The translations under genes and the position numbers were made by a program. The notes under the pieces were generated by a model. The model searched no databases. It saw only the letters and a list, made by a program, of their open reading frames with translations, and was not told where the DNA came from. Of a DNA stretch of 64,000 bases, positions 1 through 8,379 are shown in pieces. The DNA is from Alkalihalobacillus sp. FSL W8-0930 (GTDB taxonomy: Bacteria > Bacillota > Bacilli > Bacillales > Bacillaceae_D), in assembly GCA_037965595.1 (NCBI GenBank), contig CP150183.1:310001-374000 (forward strand), read 5' to 3'. Each line of letters begins with the position of its first letter. Within the stretch, counting starts at the first letter, position 1.

Positions 1-3
1 GAG

Positions 4-249
4 TTGATAAGAAAATTGATTGCTAGTATATGCTGTTTGGTCCCTATCATACTGTTTAGTGCACCTGCTTCAATTACTAATGATAAACAAGTCATATTGC
101 TTCATAGTCATGACGATAAAATAGAAGAGATGAACACGATGTGGGATGATCTTGTTTTTGCGGATTCGGATCCTATGAGTAATGGTATGCTAGATACATT
201 ACGTGTTTGGTTGAGTGCAGAATCAATCGGGAGAGGAAGAGTTGATTGA
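4..249 (+). CDS. Small exported or membrane-anchored protein of unknown function
   Basis: I do not recognise this 81-residue protein. It starts at a TTG and opens with a basic residue pair and a hydrophobic stretch (about residues 5-24) like a signal peptide or single anchor. An acidic, charged tail of about 57 residues follows. The frame is still open at the first base of the window, so it could begin further upstream. Its stop overlaps the TTG start of the histidine kinase in a TTGA overlap, which suggests translational coupling. By position it may be an accessory sensor or wall-associated partner of the kinase, but nothing in the sequence proves this. Confidence 0.45.
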   Translation: MIRKLIASICCLVPIILFSAPASITNDKQVILLHSHDDKIEEMNTMWDDLVFADSDPMSNGMLDTLRVWLSAESIGRGRVD

Positions 250-1358
250 ATAAACGGTATGTGGCTCTTATGTTTAAAGTGTTTTTGATGATGTTGCTTA
301 GTGGCTTTGTAACGAGTGTGGCCATTGCAGGATTGTATTTTCTGTATTGGATATCTAGGACTGAATATATGAACATGTTTGATCGAATTGCTGTTGCTTT
401 TGGTAGTGCAATGAATTTTTATGGAGATGAATTTTTTAATCTCGTCACTTTTTTATTTTTTGCTGGTATCATTCTATGTTTTATTTTTATTTCTCATAGA
501 TATATCCGTTATTTCGTGAAAATTGAAGCGGATCTCAAAAAAATGGCAAGCGGGGAGCTTTCTCAACGTGTTGAAGTGAAAGAGAATCATGAGCTTGGAC
601 ACCTAGCGGCTCAGGTAAATCAGCTAATTAAAAAGCTTGAAACAACCGTGCAAGAGGAGCGAATTTCTGAACAGTCCAAAACAGAATTAATTACGAATGT
701 CTCACATGATCTTAGGACGCCGCTAACCTCCATTATGGGTTATCTTGATTTAATTCAGAGAGATCAATACAAAGATGAGGTGACTCTTAGATATTACACG
801 GACATTGCTTATGATAAAACAAAGCAAATGAACACCATGGTGAACGATCTTTTTGAATATATACGTACAAAGAATCCAAAGTTAGTTTTGAACAAAGAAG
901 AGATTGATTTAAAAGAGATTATTAACCAGATGGCAACCCATTTCTATCTGCAGATGAAAAAGGCAAACTTGAGTTTTAGAATGAGTCTACCTGAACATGA
1001 AGTCAAGCAGACGGTGGATGGTGAAAAGCTCTCAAGAGTGTTTGGTAATATTATTGAGAATGCAATTAAATATGGAGCGGATGCCCCGCACATTGACATT
1101 CGATTAAATCAGCTAAATGAAAAGGTTGAAGTTGAAATCCGAAACTACGGGGAGCCTATTGCCCAAGCTGAACTGCCATTTTTATTTGAACGGTTTTACC
1201 GTGTGGATCAGTCTAGAACAAAGGACACTGGTGGATCCGGTTTAGGGCTTGCGATTGCAAAAAACATTGTTGAACTGCATGGTGGAGGCATACGTGTGAC
1301 GAGTGATCAAGAAGGTACAGCATTTTACGTGACCTTGCCTGCCTTGAAAGGACATTAA
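246..1358 (+). CDS. VanS-like membrane sensor histidine kinase
   Basis: Sensor kinase of an OmpR-class two-component system, 370 residues. Two membrane segments (about 11-33 and 64-84) enclose a short external loop, followed by a HAMP linker (about 85-133), the H-box NVSHDLRTPLTS with phospho-acceptor His154, an N-box NIIENAIKYG and the G-box TGGSGLGLAIAKN from residue 328. The short extracellular loop and the sequence resemble VanS kinases of VanC/VanG clusters. The start is TTG, with a purine-rich GAGAGGAAG site just upstream, overlapping the preceding small gene. A strong terminator follows, so the kinase is a separate transcript from the ligase operon. Its likely partner is the response regulator at 3694-4389. 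Confidence 0.9.
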   Translation: MNKRYVALMFKVFLMMLLSGFVTSVAIAGLYFLYWISRTEYMNMFDRIAVAFGSAMNFYGDEFFNLVTFLFFAGIILCFIFISHRYIRYFVKIEADLKKMASGELSQRVEVKENHELGHLAAQVNQLIKKLETTVQEERISEQSKTELITNVSHDLRTPLTSIMGYLDLIQRDQYKDEVTLRYYTDIAYDKTKQMNTMVNDLFEYIRTKNPKLVLNKEEIDLKEIINQMATHFYLQMKKANLSFRMSLPEHEVKQTVDGEKLSRVFGNIIENAIKYGADAPHIDIRLNQLNEKVEVEIRNYGEPIAQAELPFLFERFYRVDQSRTKDTGGSGLGLAIAKNIVELHGGGIRVTSDQEGTAFYVTLPALKGH

Positions 1359-1360
1359 GT

Positions 1361-1396
1361 CTTTACAGAATGTTTTTCTGTAAAGGCTTTTTTTTA
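1361..1396 (+). terminator. Rho-independent terminator after the histidine kinase
   Basis: A perfect 8-bp stem, CTTTACAG with CTGTAAAG, separated by a 9-nt loop, is followed by a run of T. It separates the kinase transcript from the ligase operon. Confidence 0.85.
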
Positions 1397-1406
1397 ACTT
1401 TTTTCA

Positions 1407-1462
1407 TTCTTTAAGATTCTTAAGGTTTTCTTTCTGCTTTCTTAAATGGTTTTTTTTATGAT
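1407..1462 (+). promoter_or_regulatory. Phased direct repeats and promoter before the ligase
   Basis: Four related heptamers, CTTTAAG, CTTAAGG, CTTTCTG and CTTAAAT, begin near 1409, 1419, 1430 and 1441, one helical turn apart. They precede a good -10 hexamer, TATGAT (1457-1462), while the -35 region is poor. Tandem, helically phased half-sites before a weak -35 are typical of activation by OmpR/VanR-class regulators. The regulator encoded at 3694 is the natural candidate (inference). Confidence 0.5.
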
Positions 1463-1495
1463 GAACTCACTAACAAATGAGTGGAGAGATGACCC

Positions 1496-2578
1496 GTGGA
1501 ACGAAAAACAGTAGCTATTCTTTTTGGAGGCGTATCAAGTGAACATGAGGTGTCCTTACAATCAGCCGCAGCGGTGATTGATGCGATATCAGTAACAAAG
1601 TACAATGTCATCCAAATTGGGATTACGAAGGAAGGCAGTTGGTATAAGTTTGATGGAATTAGTCAACAGATTAAGGATGGAAGTTGGGCAAGAAGTCCCT
1701 TTTTGAAACGAGTGGTTGTCAGCCTCGATCATTATAAGCCAGGTCTCATTTTATTAGAGAATGAAAGCATCACTTACATACATATCGACTGTTACTTTCC
1801 TGTACTTCATGGAAAAAACGGGGAAGACGGTACGATTCAGGGTCTATTGGATATCGCAAACATCCCGTATGTAGGCTGCGGTACATTAAGTTCCGCTCTT
1901 TGTATGGACAAAGTGATCGCGCAACAATTAGTGAAGAGCGCGGGCATTGGTACCACCGACTTTATCTCATTTGGTCGATATGAGTATCAATTTGAACAGG
2001 TACAACAATGGGCTACAGAAGATGTGGGGTATCCGATCTTTGTAAAGCCAGCAAGATCAGGTTCTTCATATGGGATATCAAAAGTACATGATGAAATTGA
2101 ATTAAAGCAAGCTATTGAACAAGCATTTACTTTTGATGACAAAGTCCTCTGTGAAGGAATGGTGTTGGGTATGGAAGTAGGGTGTGCTGTCTATGGAAAT
2201 GACTATCCTGAAGTCGGCCTGATCGGAGAGATTGAACCAAGTAGAGATTTCCTTGATTATGAAGACAAATATCACTCCGGTGAGATGAAACAGTACGTTC
2301 CAGCAAGACAGAAGGAAGATGTTTTGAAAACGGTACAGCAGCTGGGAGTACAAATCTATCGCATATTAGGGTGCAAGGGATTAGCAAGAGTGGATTTCTT
2401 TATTAAAGAAAATGGAGAGATTGTTTTTAATGAAATTAATACAATGCCAGGCTTTACACCTTCCAGCAGATACCCGCGAATGATTGAAGCATCAGGGATT
2501 CCCTATCCTGCATTGGTAGAGGAGCTCATTGAGCTTGCTATGCAAGGAAGGGAAGTGAGTAGACTTGAGTCGATCTAG
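1496..2578 (+). CDS. D-alanine--D-X ligase, VanC/VanG (D-Ala-D-Ser) type
   Basis: ATP-grasp ligase of 360 residues that should join D-alanine to a second D-amino acid or hydroxy acid for peptidoglycan precursors. The N-terminus (ILFGGVSSEHEVSLQSA), VLHGKNGEDGT, the SSALCMDK segment and the metal-binding end FNEINTMPGFT match the family and read closest to VanG as I remember it. The omega loop reads DFLDYEDKY (residues 251-259), not the His-containing loop of VanA/VanB. At the position where housekeeping Ddl has Tyr and VanC/VanG have Phe, this protein has Leu253. It starts at GTG behind a GGAG site and overlaps the racemase by 14 bp. A housekeeping Ddl cannot be excluded from sequence alone, but the context argues for an alternative ligase. 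Confidence 0.85.
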   Translation: MERKTVAILFGGVSSEHEVSLQSAAAVIDAISVTKYNVIQIGITKEGSWYKFDGISQQIKDGSWARSPFLKRVVVSLDHYKPGLILLENESITYIHIDCYFPVLHGKNGEDGTIQGLLDIANIPYVGCGTLSSALCMDKVIAQQLVKSAGIGTTDFISFGRYEYQFEQVQQWATEDVGYPIFVKPARSGSSYGISKVHDEIELKQAIEQAFTFDDKVLCEGMVLGMEVGCAVYGNDYPEVGLIGEIEPSRDFLDYEDKYHSGEMKQYVPARQKEDVLKTVQQLGVQIYRILGCKGLARVDFFIKENGEIVFNEINTMPGFTPSSRYPRMIEASGIPYPALVEELIELAMQGREVSRLESI

Positions 2579-3713
2579 AGCTTGGATGGAGGTCAACCTA
2601 GATCACCTCCTACATAATGTAGACGTGATCCGCTCAACCATTCCTAGGGAAACAAACATCATGGCTGTAGTAAAAGCAGATGCGTATGGACATGGACTGG
2701 ACCAAACGGCAATATGCCTCTTTGAAGCAGGTGTAACAAATTTTGCAGTGGCTACTCTAGACGAAGCCGTTCAGCTAAGAAATCTTTTACCCTTCGTGGA
2801 CATTTTAATTTTAGGAATGACGTCGCCTGAGGAGGCCATGACTCTGTCACGGCTACGGTTGATTCAAAGTGTATTCTCGCCAACTTATACAAGAGCTTTA
2901 GCAAAAGCTGCTGAAAAGGCAGACGTGAGGCTTCAAGTTGAGATTAAAGTAGATACCGGTATGAATCGAATGGGTTACGCAGTTCTTGACACCGATCATA
3001 TCAAAGGAATCTTCTCCTATACTCAACTTCATGTACACGGCATTTATAGTCATCTATCTGTTGCAGACAGTTTAGATCCTATAGATATAGAAACGACAAA
3101 TGTTCAGGTTGCACGCTTCAACCAATGCTTAGGTGCATTAAGAGATTATCCATACGGAAAAACACATCTTCAAAACAGTGGTGGGATTATGAATCATTCC
3201 CATCTAACATATGACTTTGTTAGGCCTGGAATCATGCTTTTTGGTATTCCTTCTGGAGAGGTGAGGGAAATTGGTTTGAAGCCTGTTATGGAACTAAAAG
3301 CAAGGGTCTCAATGATTAAAACAGTGTCTACGGGTGAATGGATTGGATATGGGCGTACATGTCAATTTAATACTCCAAGGAGAATCGCAACCGTATCGAT
3401 TGGTTACGCAGACGGCTATCCGAGAGCTGTTTCAGGAAAACGAGCACCTATACTAATTAAAGGACAATTTGCGGATCAGGTTGGAAATGTATGTATGGAT
3501 CAACTGATGATTGATGTTACCGATATAGATGGTATAAAGAGCGGGGATCAAGTAGTATTAATTGGAACGAGTCATGATAAAGCAATAAGTATGAACACAA
3601 TGGCTACTCTCGCTCAAACGATAACGAATGATTTAGCTTGCGGTCTCTCATCGCGGGTTTGTAGGTATTATCATTCGACAAGTAGTAAGAAGGATGTGGA
3701 ACCGATTGTCTAA
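2565..3713 (+). CDS. PLP-dependent racemase, alanine racemase fold with serine-racemase signature
   Basis: Fold-type III PLP racemase of 382 residues. The PLP lysine lies in MAVVKADAYGHG (Lys37) and the opposing base Tyr in IGYADGY. Near the C-terminus, TITNDLAC places Asn355 where alanine racemases have a Tyr (Tyr354 in the Geobacillus enzyme). VanT serine racemases also carry Asn there, so I infer L-Ser to D-Ser activity. Unlike VanT, there is no N-terminal membrane transporter domain, so the enzyme is soluble. The TTG start overlaps the ligase end, which implies coupled translation. The alternative is a second alanine racemase. Confidence 0.85.
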   Translation: MSRSRAWMEVNLDHLLHNVDVIRSTIPRETNIMAVVKADAYGHGLDQTAICLFEAGVTNFAVATLDEAVQLRNLLPFVDILILGMTSPEEAMTLSRLRLIQSVFSPTYTRALAKAAEKADVRLQVEIKVDTGMNRMGYAVLDTDHIKGIFSYTQLHVHGIYSHLSVADSLDPIDIETTNVQVARFNQCLGALRDYPYGKTHLQNSGGIMNHSHLTYDFVRPGIMLFGIPSGEVREIGLKPVMELKARVSMIKTVSTGEWIGYGRTCQFNTPRRIATVSIGYADGYPRAVSGKRAPILIKGQFADQVGNVCMDQLMIDVTDIDGIKSGDQVVLIGTSHDKAISMNTMATLAQTITNDLACGLSSRVCRYYHSTSSKKDVEPIV

Positions 3714-4389
3714 GCATATTTTAATAGTGGATGATGATCAAGAAATCGCACGCTTAGTGAGTATTTCACTAAAAAATGAAGGGTATGCCACAATGCTTGC
3801 TAGCAATGGGGTCGAAGCTCTTCAAAAAATGAAAGAAAGTGATATTGACTTAGTTGTTCTTGATGTCATGATGCCTGAGATGGATGGATTAGAATTTTGC
3901 CAAACAGTAAGACAAGATCATGAGCTCCCGATACTAATGATTAGTGCAAAGTCAGAAGATATGGATCGGATTACGGGAATTATGACTGGTGCAGATGATT
4001 ATTTAATTAAACCCTTTAATATACTTGAGCTCGTTGTAAGAGTGAAGGCATTACTACGAAGAGCGTATTATTACCGTGGGTCATCAAAGGAAAGTACAAT
4101 CCTTGAGTTAGGTGACCTAATCATTGATAAGAAAAAGTACAGGGCAATGGTTCAAGACAAAGAACTAAAGTTAACTTCGAAGGAATTTGAGATTCTCTAC
4201 CTATTGGCTAGTCAACCTGGACAAGTATTTGATTCAGAGTCGATCTTCCAACAGGTATGGAAGGAAAAATACTACGACTCCAACAACACAGTCATGGTCC
4301 ATATTAGTAATCTACGAGACAAATTAGAAAAAGCCCTGGGCTACAAGGTAATTCAAACCGTATGGGGAGTCGGTTACAAGATTGAATAA
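3694..4389 (+). CDS. VanR-like OmpR-family response regulator
   Basis: Two-domain regulator of 231 residues: a receiver domain (about 7-120) with acidic pocket VDDD and phospho-acceptor Asp57 in VVLDVMMPEMDG, then a winged-helix OmpR/PhoB DNA-binding domain (about 130-231) ending TVWGVGYKIE. It overlaps the racemase by 20 bp. A TTG at 3706 is an alternative start giving a more typical SKHILIVDDD N-terminus. It probably pairs with the kinase at 246-1358, although ligase and racemase lie between them, and it probably binds the phased repeats at 1407-1446. Confidence 0.9.
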   Translation: MWNRLSKHILIVDDDQEIARLVSISLKNEGYATMLASNGVEALQKMKESDIDLVVLDVMMPEMDGLEFCQTVRQDHELPILMISAKSEDMDRITGIMTGADDYLIKPFNILELVVRVKALLRRAYYYRGSSKESTILELGDLIIDKKKYRAMVQDKELKLTSKEFEILYLLASQPGQVFDSESIFQQVWKEKYYDSNNTVMVHISNLRDKLEKALGYKVIQTVWGVGYKIE

Positions 4390-4414
4390 TAGAGATAGAG
4401 AGGAACAAACAAGC

Positions 4415-5731
4415 TTGAAACGAACATATACAACTCTTATCCTGCTTGCAGGAATACTAGTAGCAGGCTGCCAGGAGCAGCAAATTGTAACAAGTGAAGA
4501 AGGGCCGCAGCTTTACGTGGCGACTGACGGTAATGACAGCAATGCTGGAACAATTGAAGAACCTCTATTAACACTTGAGGAAGCGGCAGATCGGGCAACA
4601 GCTGGAACGACGGTGACGATACGAGAGGGGATCTACTATGAGCCACTGATCATTCAGCATAGTGGAACAAAGAATCAGCCTATTCGTTTTGAATCGTATC
4701 AGGAGGAGGAAGTTCGTCTTAGTGGAGAACAACTTGAGGATGAACTCGATGATGTGGCGATGATTGAGATCAGCGGACAGAGCTATATCAACATTGACGG
4801 GTTAGAAGTGGAGCATGTAACAACAGAGCACGAAGATAAGACAGTCATTGGTGTTCTTGTAAATGGGCCAAGTGAGCACGTGGAATTATCGAATCTGTTC
4901 ATACATGACATTGTGACCAATGCAAAAGATGGGAATGCGCATGGCATCGCGGTGTATGGTGAAGAACCAATTACGAACATAGAGATCACAAATAACACGC
5001 TTACTGATCTTAGGCTAGGCTGGAGTGAGGCACTTGTTGTTAACGGTGATGTCAGTGACTTTTTGATCGCGAACAATCATGTCCACCACACAAATAACAT
5101 TGGAATTGATGTAATTGGTTATGAAGGGATTGCGGCAGACCCAGATCGTGACTTTGCGCGTAACGGGATCATTCGTGGAAACGATGTGCACCACAATTCT
5201 AGTTACGATAACCCAAGCTATGACGGTGATTATAGTGCTGGTGGTATTTACGTAGATGGCGGGAGTGACATTTTGATTGAAGAAAATAGTGTTTATCAAA
5301 ATGACATTGGGATTGAGGCAACGTCCGAGCACGAAGGGAAGGTTGCAACCAATATTAAGATTCTTAACAATGACGTGTACGAGAATAGTTATACTGGTAT
5401 CTCCATTGGGGGCTACGACTCAGAGCGTGGAGGCACCACTGATTCAGTCATAGCAGGTAACACGCTCTCCGGTAACGACACAAAAGGCCTTGAAGGTGCT
5501 CAGCTTCTCGTACAGTATTACGCCTACTCAAATCAAGTTGAGCAAAACAAGCTGACAGCGAGTCAGACGGGGTTACTTGTTAGCAATGAAAATAAAGAAA
5601 ATGAGGACATGCATTTTAGTGAAAATGAATATGTGTATGATGGAGAGATCCGACCACGTTGGATTTGGAGAGGTGAGGAAGTCACGTCACCGGAAGATTT
5701 CCAAAGGCTCGTTGACCACATGCACCCGTAA
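4415..5731 (+). CDS. Lipoprotein with right-handed parallel beta-helix
   Basis: Predicted lipoprotein of about 438 residues. I place the start at the TTG at 4415, because a GAGG site lies 12 bases upstream and the protein then begins with Lys-Arg, a hydrophobic stretch and the lipobox LVAGC. The mature part opens LYVATDGNDSNAGT, as in DUF1565/NosD-type beta-helix proteins, then has repeated coils rich in N, G and I, such as NITNNTL-like turns. This fold is common in polysaccharide lyases and epimerases, but no known lyase catalytic motif was recognised. It follows the response regulator by 25 bases and seems to be the last gene of the ligase operon, which is odd for a van-type cluster. Confidence 0.75.
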   Translation: MKRTYTTLILLAGILVAGCQEQQIVTSEEGPQLYVATDGNDSNAGTIEEPLLTLEEAADRATAGTTVTIREGIYYEPLIIQHSGTKNQPIRFESYQEEEVRLSGEQLEDELDDVAMIEISGQSYINIDGLEVEHVTTEHEDKTVIGVLVNGPSEHVELSNLFIHDIVTNAKDGNAHGIAVYGEEPITNIEITNNTLTDLRLGWSEALVVNGDVSDFLIANNHVHHTNNIGIDVIGYEGIAADPDRDFARNGIIRGNDVHHNSSYDNPSYDGDYSAGGIYVDGGSDILIEENSVYQNDIGIEATSEHEGKVATNIKILNNDVYENSYTGISIGGYDSERGGTTDSVIAGNTLSGNDTKGLEGAQLLVQYYAYSNQVEQNKLTASQTGLLVSNENKENEDMHFSENEYVYDGEIRPRWIWRGEEVTSPEDFQRLVDHMHP

Positions 5732-5734
5732 ACG

Positions 5735-5757
5735 TCCTGCTTAGGCAGGATTTTTTT
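5735..5757 (+). terminator. Terminator of the ligase-racemase-regulator-lipoprotein operon
   Basis: Stem TCCTGC with GCAGGA around the tetraloop TTAG, followed directly by seven T. Confidence 0.85.
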
Positions 5758-5795
5758 GTTTTACGTGGAAAGTAGCAATAGCAGAACGAAAGGTT

Positions 5796-6545
5796 GTGGC
5801 TCTTATAAATGAAGAAGAGTTTTATAACAAAGTTGGAGAGATAAATGGATGGAATTTCAGTGATCTTCAGGTTGAACTTGAAGGAGTGGAGTGGGATTTT
5901 AATGAGAAAGTAAGAGAGATTGGCAAGGAATCTGATACCTTATTAGACCTTGGTACTGGTGGAGGCGAAAATGTAATAAGGTTAGCTGCAGATTTTTTAT
6001 TTCTAATTGGAATTGATTCGTCTCAGAATATGATCAGGACAGCTAAACGTAATCTTGAAAAGTATGAAATCTCAAATATAAGCTTTCATGAAATGTCTAA
6101 TCATGAGTTAGCATTTCCAGATCAATTCTTTCACATCGTGACGTGCAGACATGCTCCTTTTACAGCTAGTGAAGTAAACAGAGTCCTAAAGCAAGGCGGG
6201 ACATTTATCACACAACAAGTCAGCGAAGAAGATAAGCTGAATTTGAAAAAGGAATTTGGAAGAGGACAGTCTTATGGGGAGCAAGGCGGGAAGTTAAAAC
6301 AAAAATATAAAGTTGAGTTAAAAGAGGCGGGTTTTACATCGATTGTAGAACTAGAATACAACGCAACAGAATACTATAAAAGGAAAGAGGATCTTCTATT
6401 CCTTTTAAACCACACACCAATTATTCCTAACTTTCTAGAAGGTTCAATTGATATCGATCGATTCGATCAATTCATCCAAACAAATAAAACAAAAAAAGGA
6501 ATACGCACAAACTCTAAACGTTTTTTACTGATTGCTACTAAATAA
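5796..6545 (+). CDS. Class I SAM-dependent methyltransferase
   Basis: A 249-residue protein with a Rossmann SAM-binding core: motif I DLGTGGGENVIRLA (about residues 51-64), the acidic end of strand 2 in GIDSSQNM, and a motif IV-like TCRHAPF. The substrate cannot be told; small-molecule methylation is likely for this type. The GTG start has no well-spaced ribosome site, so the exact N-terminus is uncertain. It stands just upstream of two acetyltransferase genes on the same strand and may be cotranscribed with them. Confidence 0.75.
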   Translation: MALINEEEFYNKVGEINGWNFSDLQVELEGVEWDFNEKVREIGKESDTLLDLGTGGGENVIRLAADFLFLIGIDSSQNMIRTAKRNLEKYEISNISFHEMSNHELAFPDQFFHIVTCRHAPFTASEVNRVLKQGGTFITQQVSEEDKLNLKKEFGRGQSYGEQGGKLKQKYKVELKEAGFTSIVELEYNATEYYKRKEDLLFLLNHTPIIPNFLEGSIDIDRFDQFIQTNKTKKGIRTNSKRFLLIATK

Positions 6546-6561
6546 TGTTCAGGAGGGCCTT

Positions 6562-7389
6562 ATGATCATCGAACTGAAAAAGAATCAGTTTCAAAAGTGT
6601 CTTAGGTTGCTTCAAGTTGATGGATTAGCAGAAGTTAAAGCTGTACTAGAAGGGACAAGTCCAGGGCGCGTGTTCGTGGATAATACAGATCAGCCTGCCA
6701 CCGGTTTTGTGTGGTTGTATTCAAACGATGGGTTCCTCTTTTTTGGTGACGCCGATAATCAACCCTTTAATCAAGCATTAAACCCATTTATCAATCAAAC
6801 GATTAAACCGGAGGCAAAAAAAGTTGGCCTAGAATGGTTTGAAGCCTTGGCCTATCATTCTGGGTGGAATCAAACCTTTGAAAACGTGTTTCAACATCGA
6901 ACCATTGGCAGCTGGAATCAAAGAGTGTATTTATTAGATAAGGATTCATTTATTGAGCCTGCGAAGTTGCTCATTCCAAAACCATTTAAATGTGTGAAAA
7001 TGAACCGGGACCTACTGAGCAATAACAAAATTAAAAACCTTCCTCAACTAAAGGAAGAAATACTGGAATTCTGGCCATCAATCCATTCATTTCTTCATCA
7101 CGGTTTAGGATATTGCATGATCTATGAGCATGAGATTGTCAGTTATTGCTTTTCTGGGTACGTGGCAGGAAACGTTCATTGTATGGGAGTGGAAACCTAC
7201 AAACCCTATCGAGGCCGTGGCCTTGCTCAACATGTAGCCGCAGCTTTTATAAAAGAATGTCTAGACTCAAGCAATGTACCATATTGGGACTGCATGGAGA
7301 CGAACCTTGCGTCAGTTGCGATTGCTGAAAAACTAGGACTTAAGCTTAAAATGGATTACCAAGGATATGACTTTTCCTTAATGGAATGA
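6562..7389 (+). CDS. GNAT-family acetyltransferase (ZmaR-like type)
   Basis: A 275-residue protein. The start at 6562 is chosen because AGGAGGG lies six bases upstream. The C-terminal half holds the acetyl-CoA binding pattern, VETYKPYRGRGLAQHVAAAF, and a late strand typical of GNAT enzymes, while the N-terminal half is a degenerate GNAT-like repeat. Length and layout fit the GNAT_acetyltran family that includes the zwittermicin resistance enzyme ZmaR. That assignment is tentative, and the substrate is unknown. It lies between a methyltransferase and a second GNAT gene 17 bases downstream. Confidence 0.7.
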   Translation: MIIELKKNQFQKCLRLLQVDGLAEVKAVLEGTSPGRVFVDNTDQPATGFVWLYSNDGFLFFGDADNQPFNQALNPFINQTIKPEAKKVGLEWFEALAYHSGWNQTFENVFQHRTIGSWNQRVYLLDKDSFIEPAKLLIPKPFKCVKMNRDLLSNNKIKNLPQLKEEILEFWPSIHSFLHHGLGYCMIYEHEIVSYCFSGYVAGNVHCMGVETYKPYRGRGLAQHVAAAFIKECLDSSNVPYWDCMETNLASVAIAEKLGLKLKMDYQGYDFSLME

Positions 7390-7406
7390 TGAGGGGAGAG
7401 GCACGT

Positions 7407-7802
7407 ATGATGCTTGCTGCACAAATCAATCTACCACTAGAACAGCATGAAGTGCCTGATCTAAGAGAGGTCGTAGGCTGGGATAGAAGAGATCAAGATT
7501 ATCCACGTTTATTTGAACGATGTCTATTCTGGGCTGGAGTAAAAGATGACTCAGGAAGATTAATCGCATTCGGCTATCTGTGTGGCATGGGTTTAGAGCA
7601 CGGATATATGGAAGACGTGATCGTTCATCCAGATTATCAAGGAGTTGGGATTGGATTAAAGATTGTAAACGAACTACTAGCAGAGGCAGAGAGTACAGGA
7701 ATCGAAATCATAACCGTTACATTTGCAGAAGAGAACACAAATTTTTATGAACGAGCTGGCTTTATAAAAGGGGCGAGCGGAGTGTGGCGGCTAGGGAGAT
7801 AG
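7407..7802 (+). CDS. GNAT N-acetyltransferase, single domain
   Basis: A 131-residue single-domain GNAT. The ATG at 7407 is preferred because GAGGGGAGAGG precedes it at good spacing. The acetyl-CoA loop is HPDYQGVGIGLKIV, and the C-terminal NFYERAGFIKG is the usual GNAT motif B end. It follows the larger GNAT by 17 bases and is probably in the same transcript. The substrate is unknown. Confidence 0.8.
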   Translation: MMLAAQINLPLEQHEVPDLREVVGWDRRDQDYPRLFERCLFWAGVKDDSGRLIAFGYLCGMGLEHGYMEDVIVHPDYQGVGIGLKIVNELLAEAESTGIEIITVTFAEENTNFYERAGFIKGASGVWRLGR

Positions 7803-7813
7803 ACTCCCAACCC

Positions 7814-8260
7814 TTACCGAACAGACTCCACTTTATAAAAACCTCTATAAAACTTAGAGTTCCTTGGTTTTAAAAGAATGAGAATTGAATTAAAAAGATC
7901 CGAAGCAGAAAAGAATGTGTTGATCCAACAGACAAAGAGAAGGGTTACCTGTAGTTCCCCAGACGTGAAAAGACTCAGAGTGCCCGGGATCATCGTTAAT
8001 AAGATAAAGGGAGAACTCATAAATAGAAAGAACCGTGGTTTGGATAAGACCGCGCTTGAATGTAACCAAAAGAAAACTCCTCTAAACGTCAGGCTCATGT
8101 CGCCTTTCTTGTGAACTAGAACAATATGAATCCACTCATGAACAATAAAGGTGCTGGCTGCTAGTAGAATGAGGGAAATCATGTTGAGTTGGGACAAACC
8201 TAACTCTACTTGAAAAGGAATAGAAAGGATCAGGAACTGAAGGACATAAACAAACTTCAT
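7814..8260 (-). CDS. DUF3267-type membrane zincin, N-terminus uncertain
   Basis: Membrane protein of 148 residues with four or so hydrophobic segments and the zinc-binding motif HEWIH, as in the DUF3267 family of putative membrane metallopeptidases. The frame stays open for about 30 codons upstream of the ATG at 8260, and the upstream text (through WTPFIKNLWFRRHY) looks like family sequence, but I found no ATG, GTG or TTG there before a stop. The gene has therefore either lost its original start, or begins at the internal ATG and is shortened. A repeat array begins about 120 bases upstream, so the rearrangement that brought the array may have removed the start. Confidence 0.6.
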   Translation of the reverse strand: MKFVYVLQFLILSIPFQVELGLSQLNMISLILLAASTFIVHEWIHIVLVHKKGDMSLTFRGVFFWLHSSAVLSKPRFFLFMSSPFILLTMIPGTLSLFTSGELQVTLLFVCWINTFFSASDLFNSILILLKPRNSKFYRGFYKVESVR

Positions 8261-8379
8261 ATAATGCCGGCGAAACCATAGATTTTTAATGAAAGGTGTC
8301 CATTCTGATTGATCTATATCAACTTGAGGTAAGTGACGAAACCAATAAATGATAAAAAGCCCCCCTTTTTATAACGATA

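Noticed and set aside
1496-2578. VanA/VanB-type D-Ala-D-Lac ligase
   Set aside because: The omega loop has the DKY form and lacks the His-containing loop of VanA/VanB. No VanH or VanX gene lies beside it.
5015-5332. Minus-strand frame inside the beta-helix lipoprotein gene
   Set aside because: Antisense shadow of the Asn-rich coils; its low-complexity composition comes from the other strand.
7878-8114. 78-residue + strand frame antisense to the DUF3267 gene
   Set aside because: The minus-strand frame has the HEWIH motif and family-like membrane helices; the plus frame has neither motif nor ribosome site.
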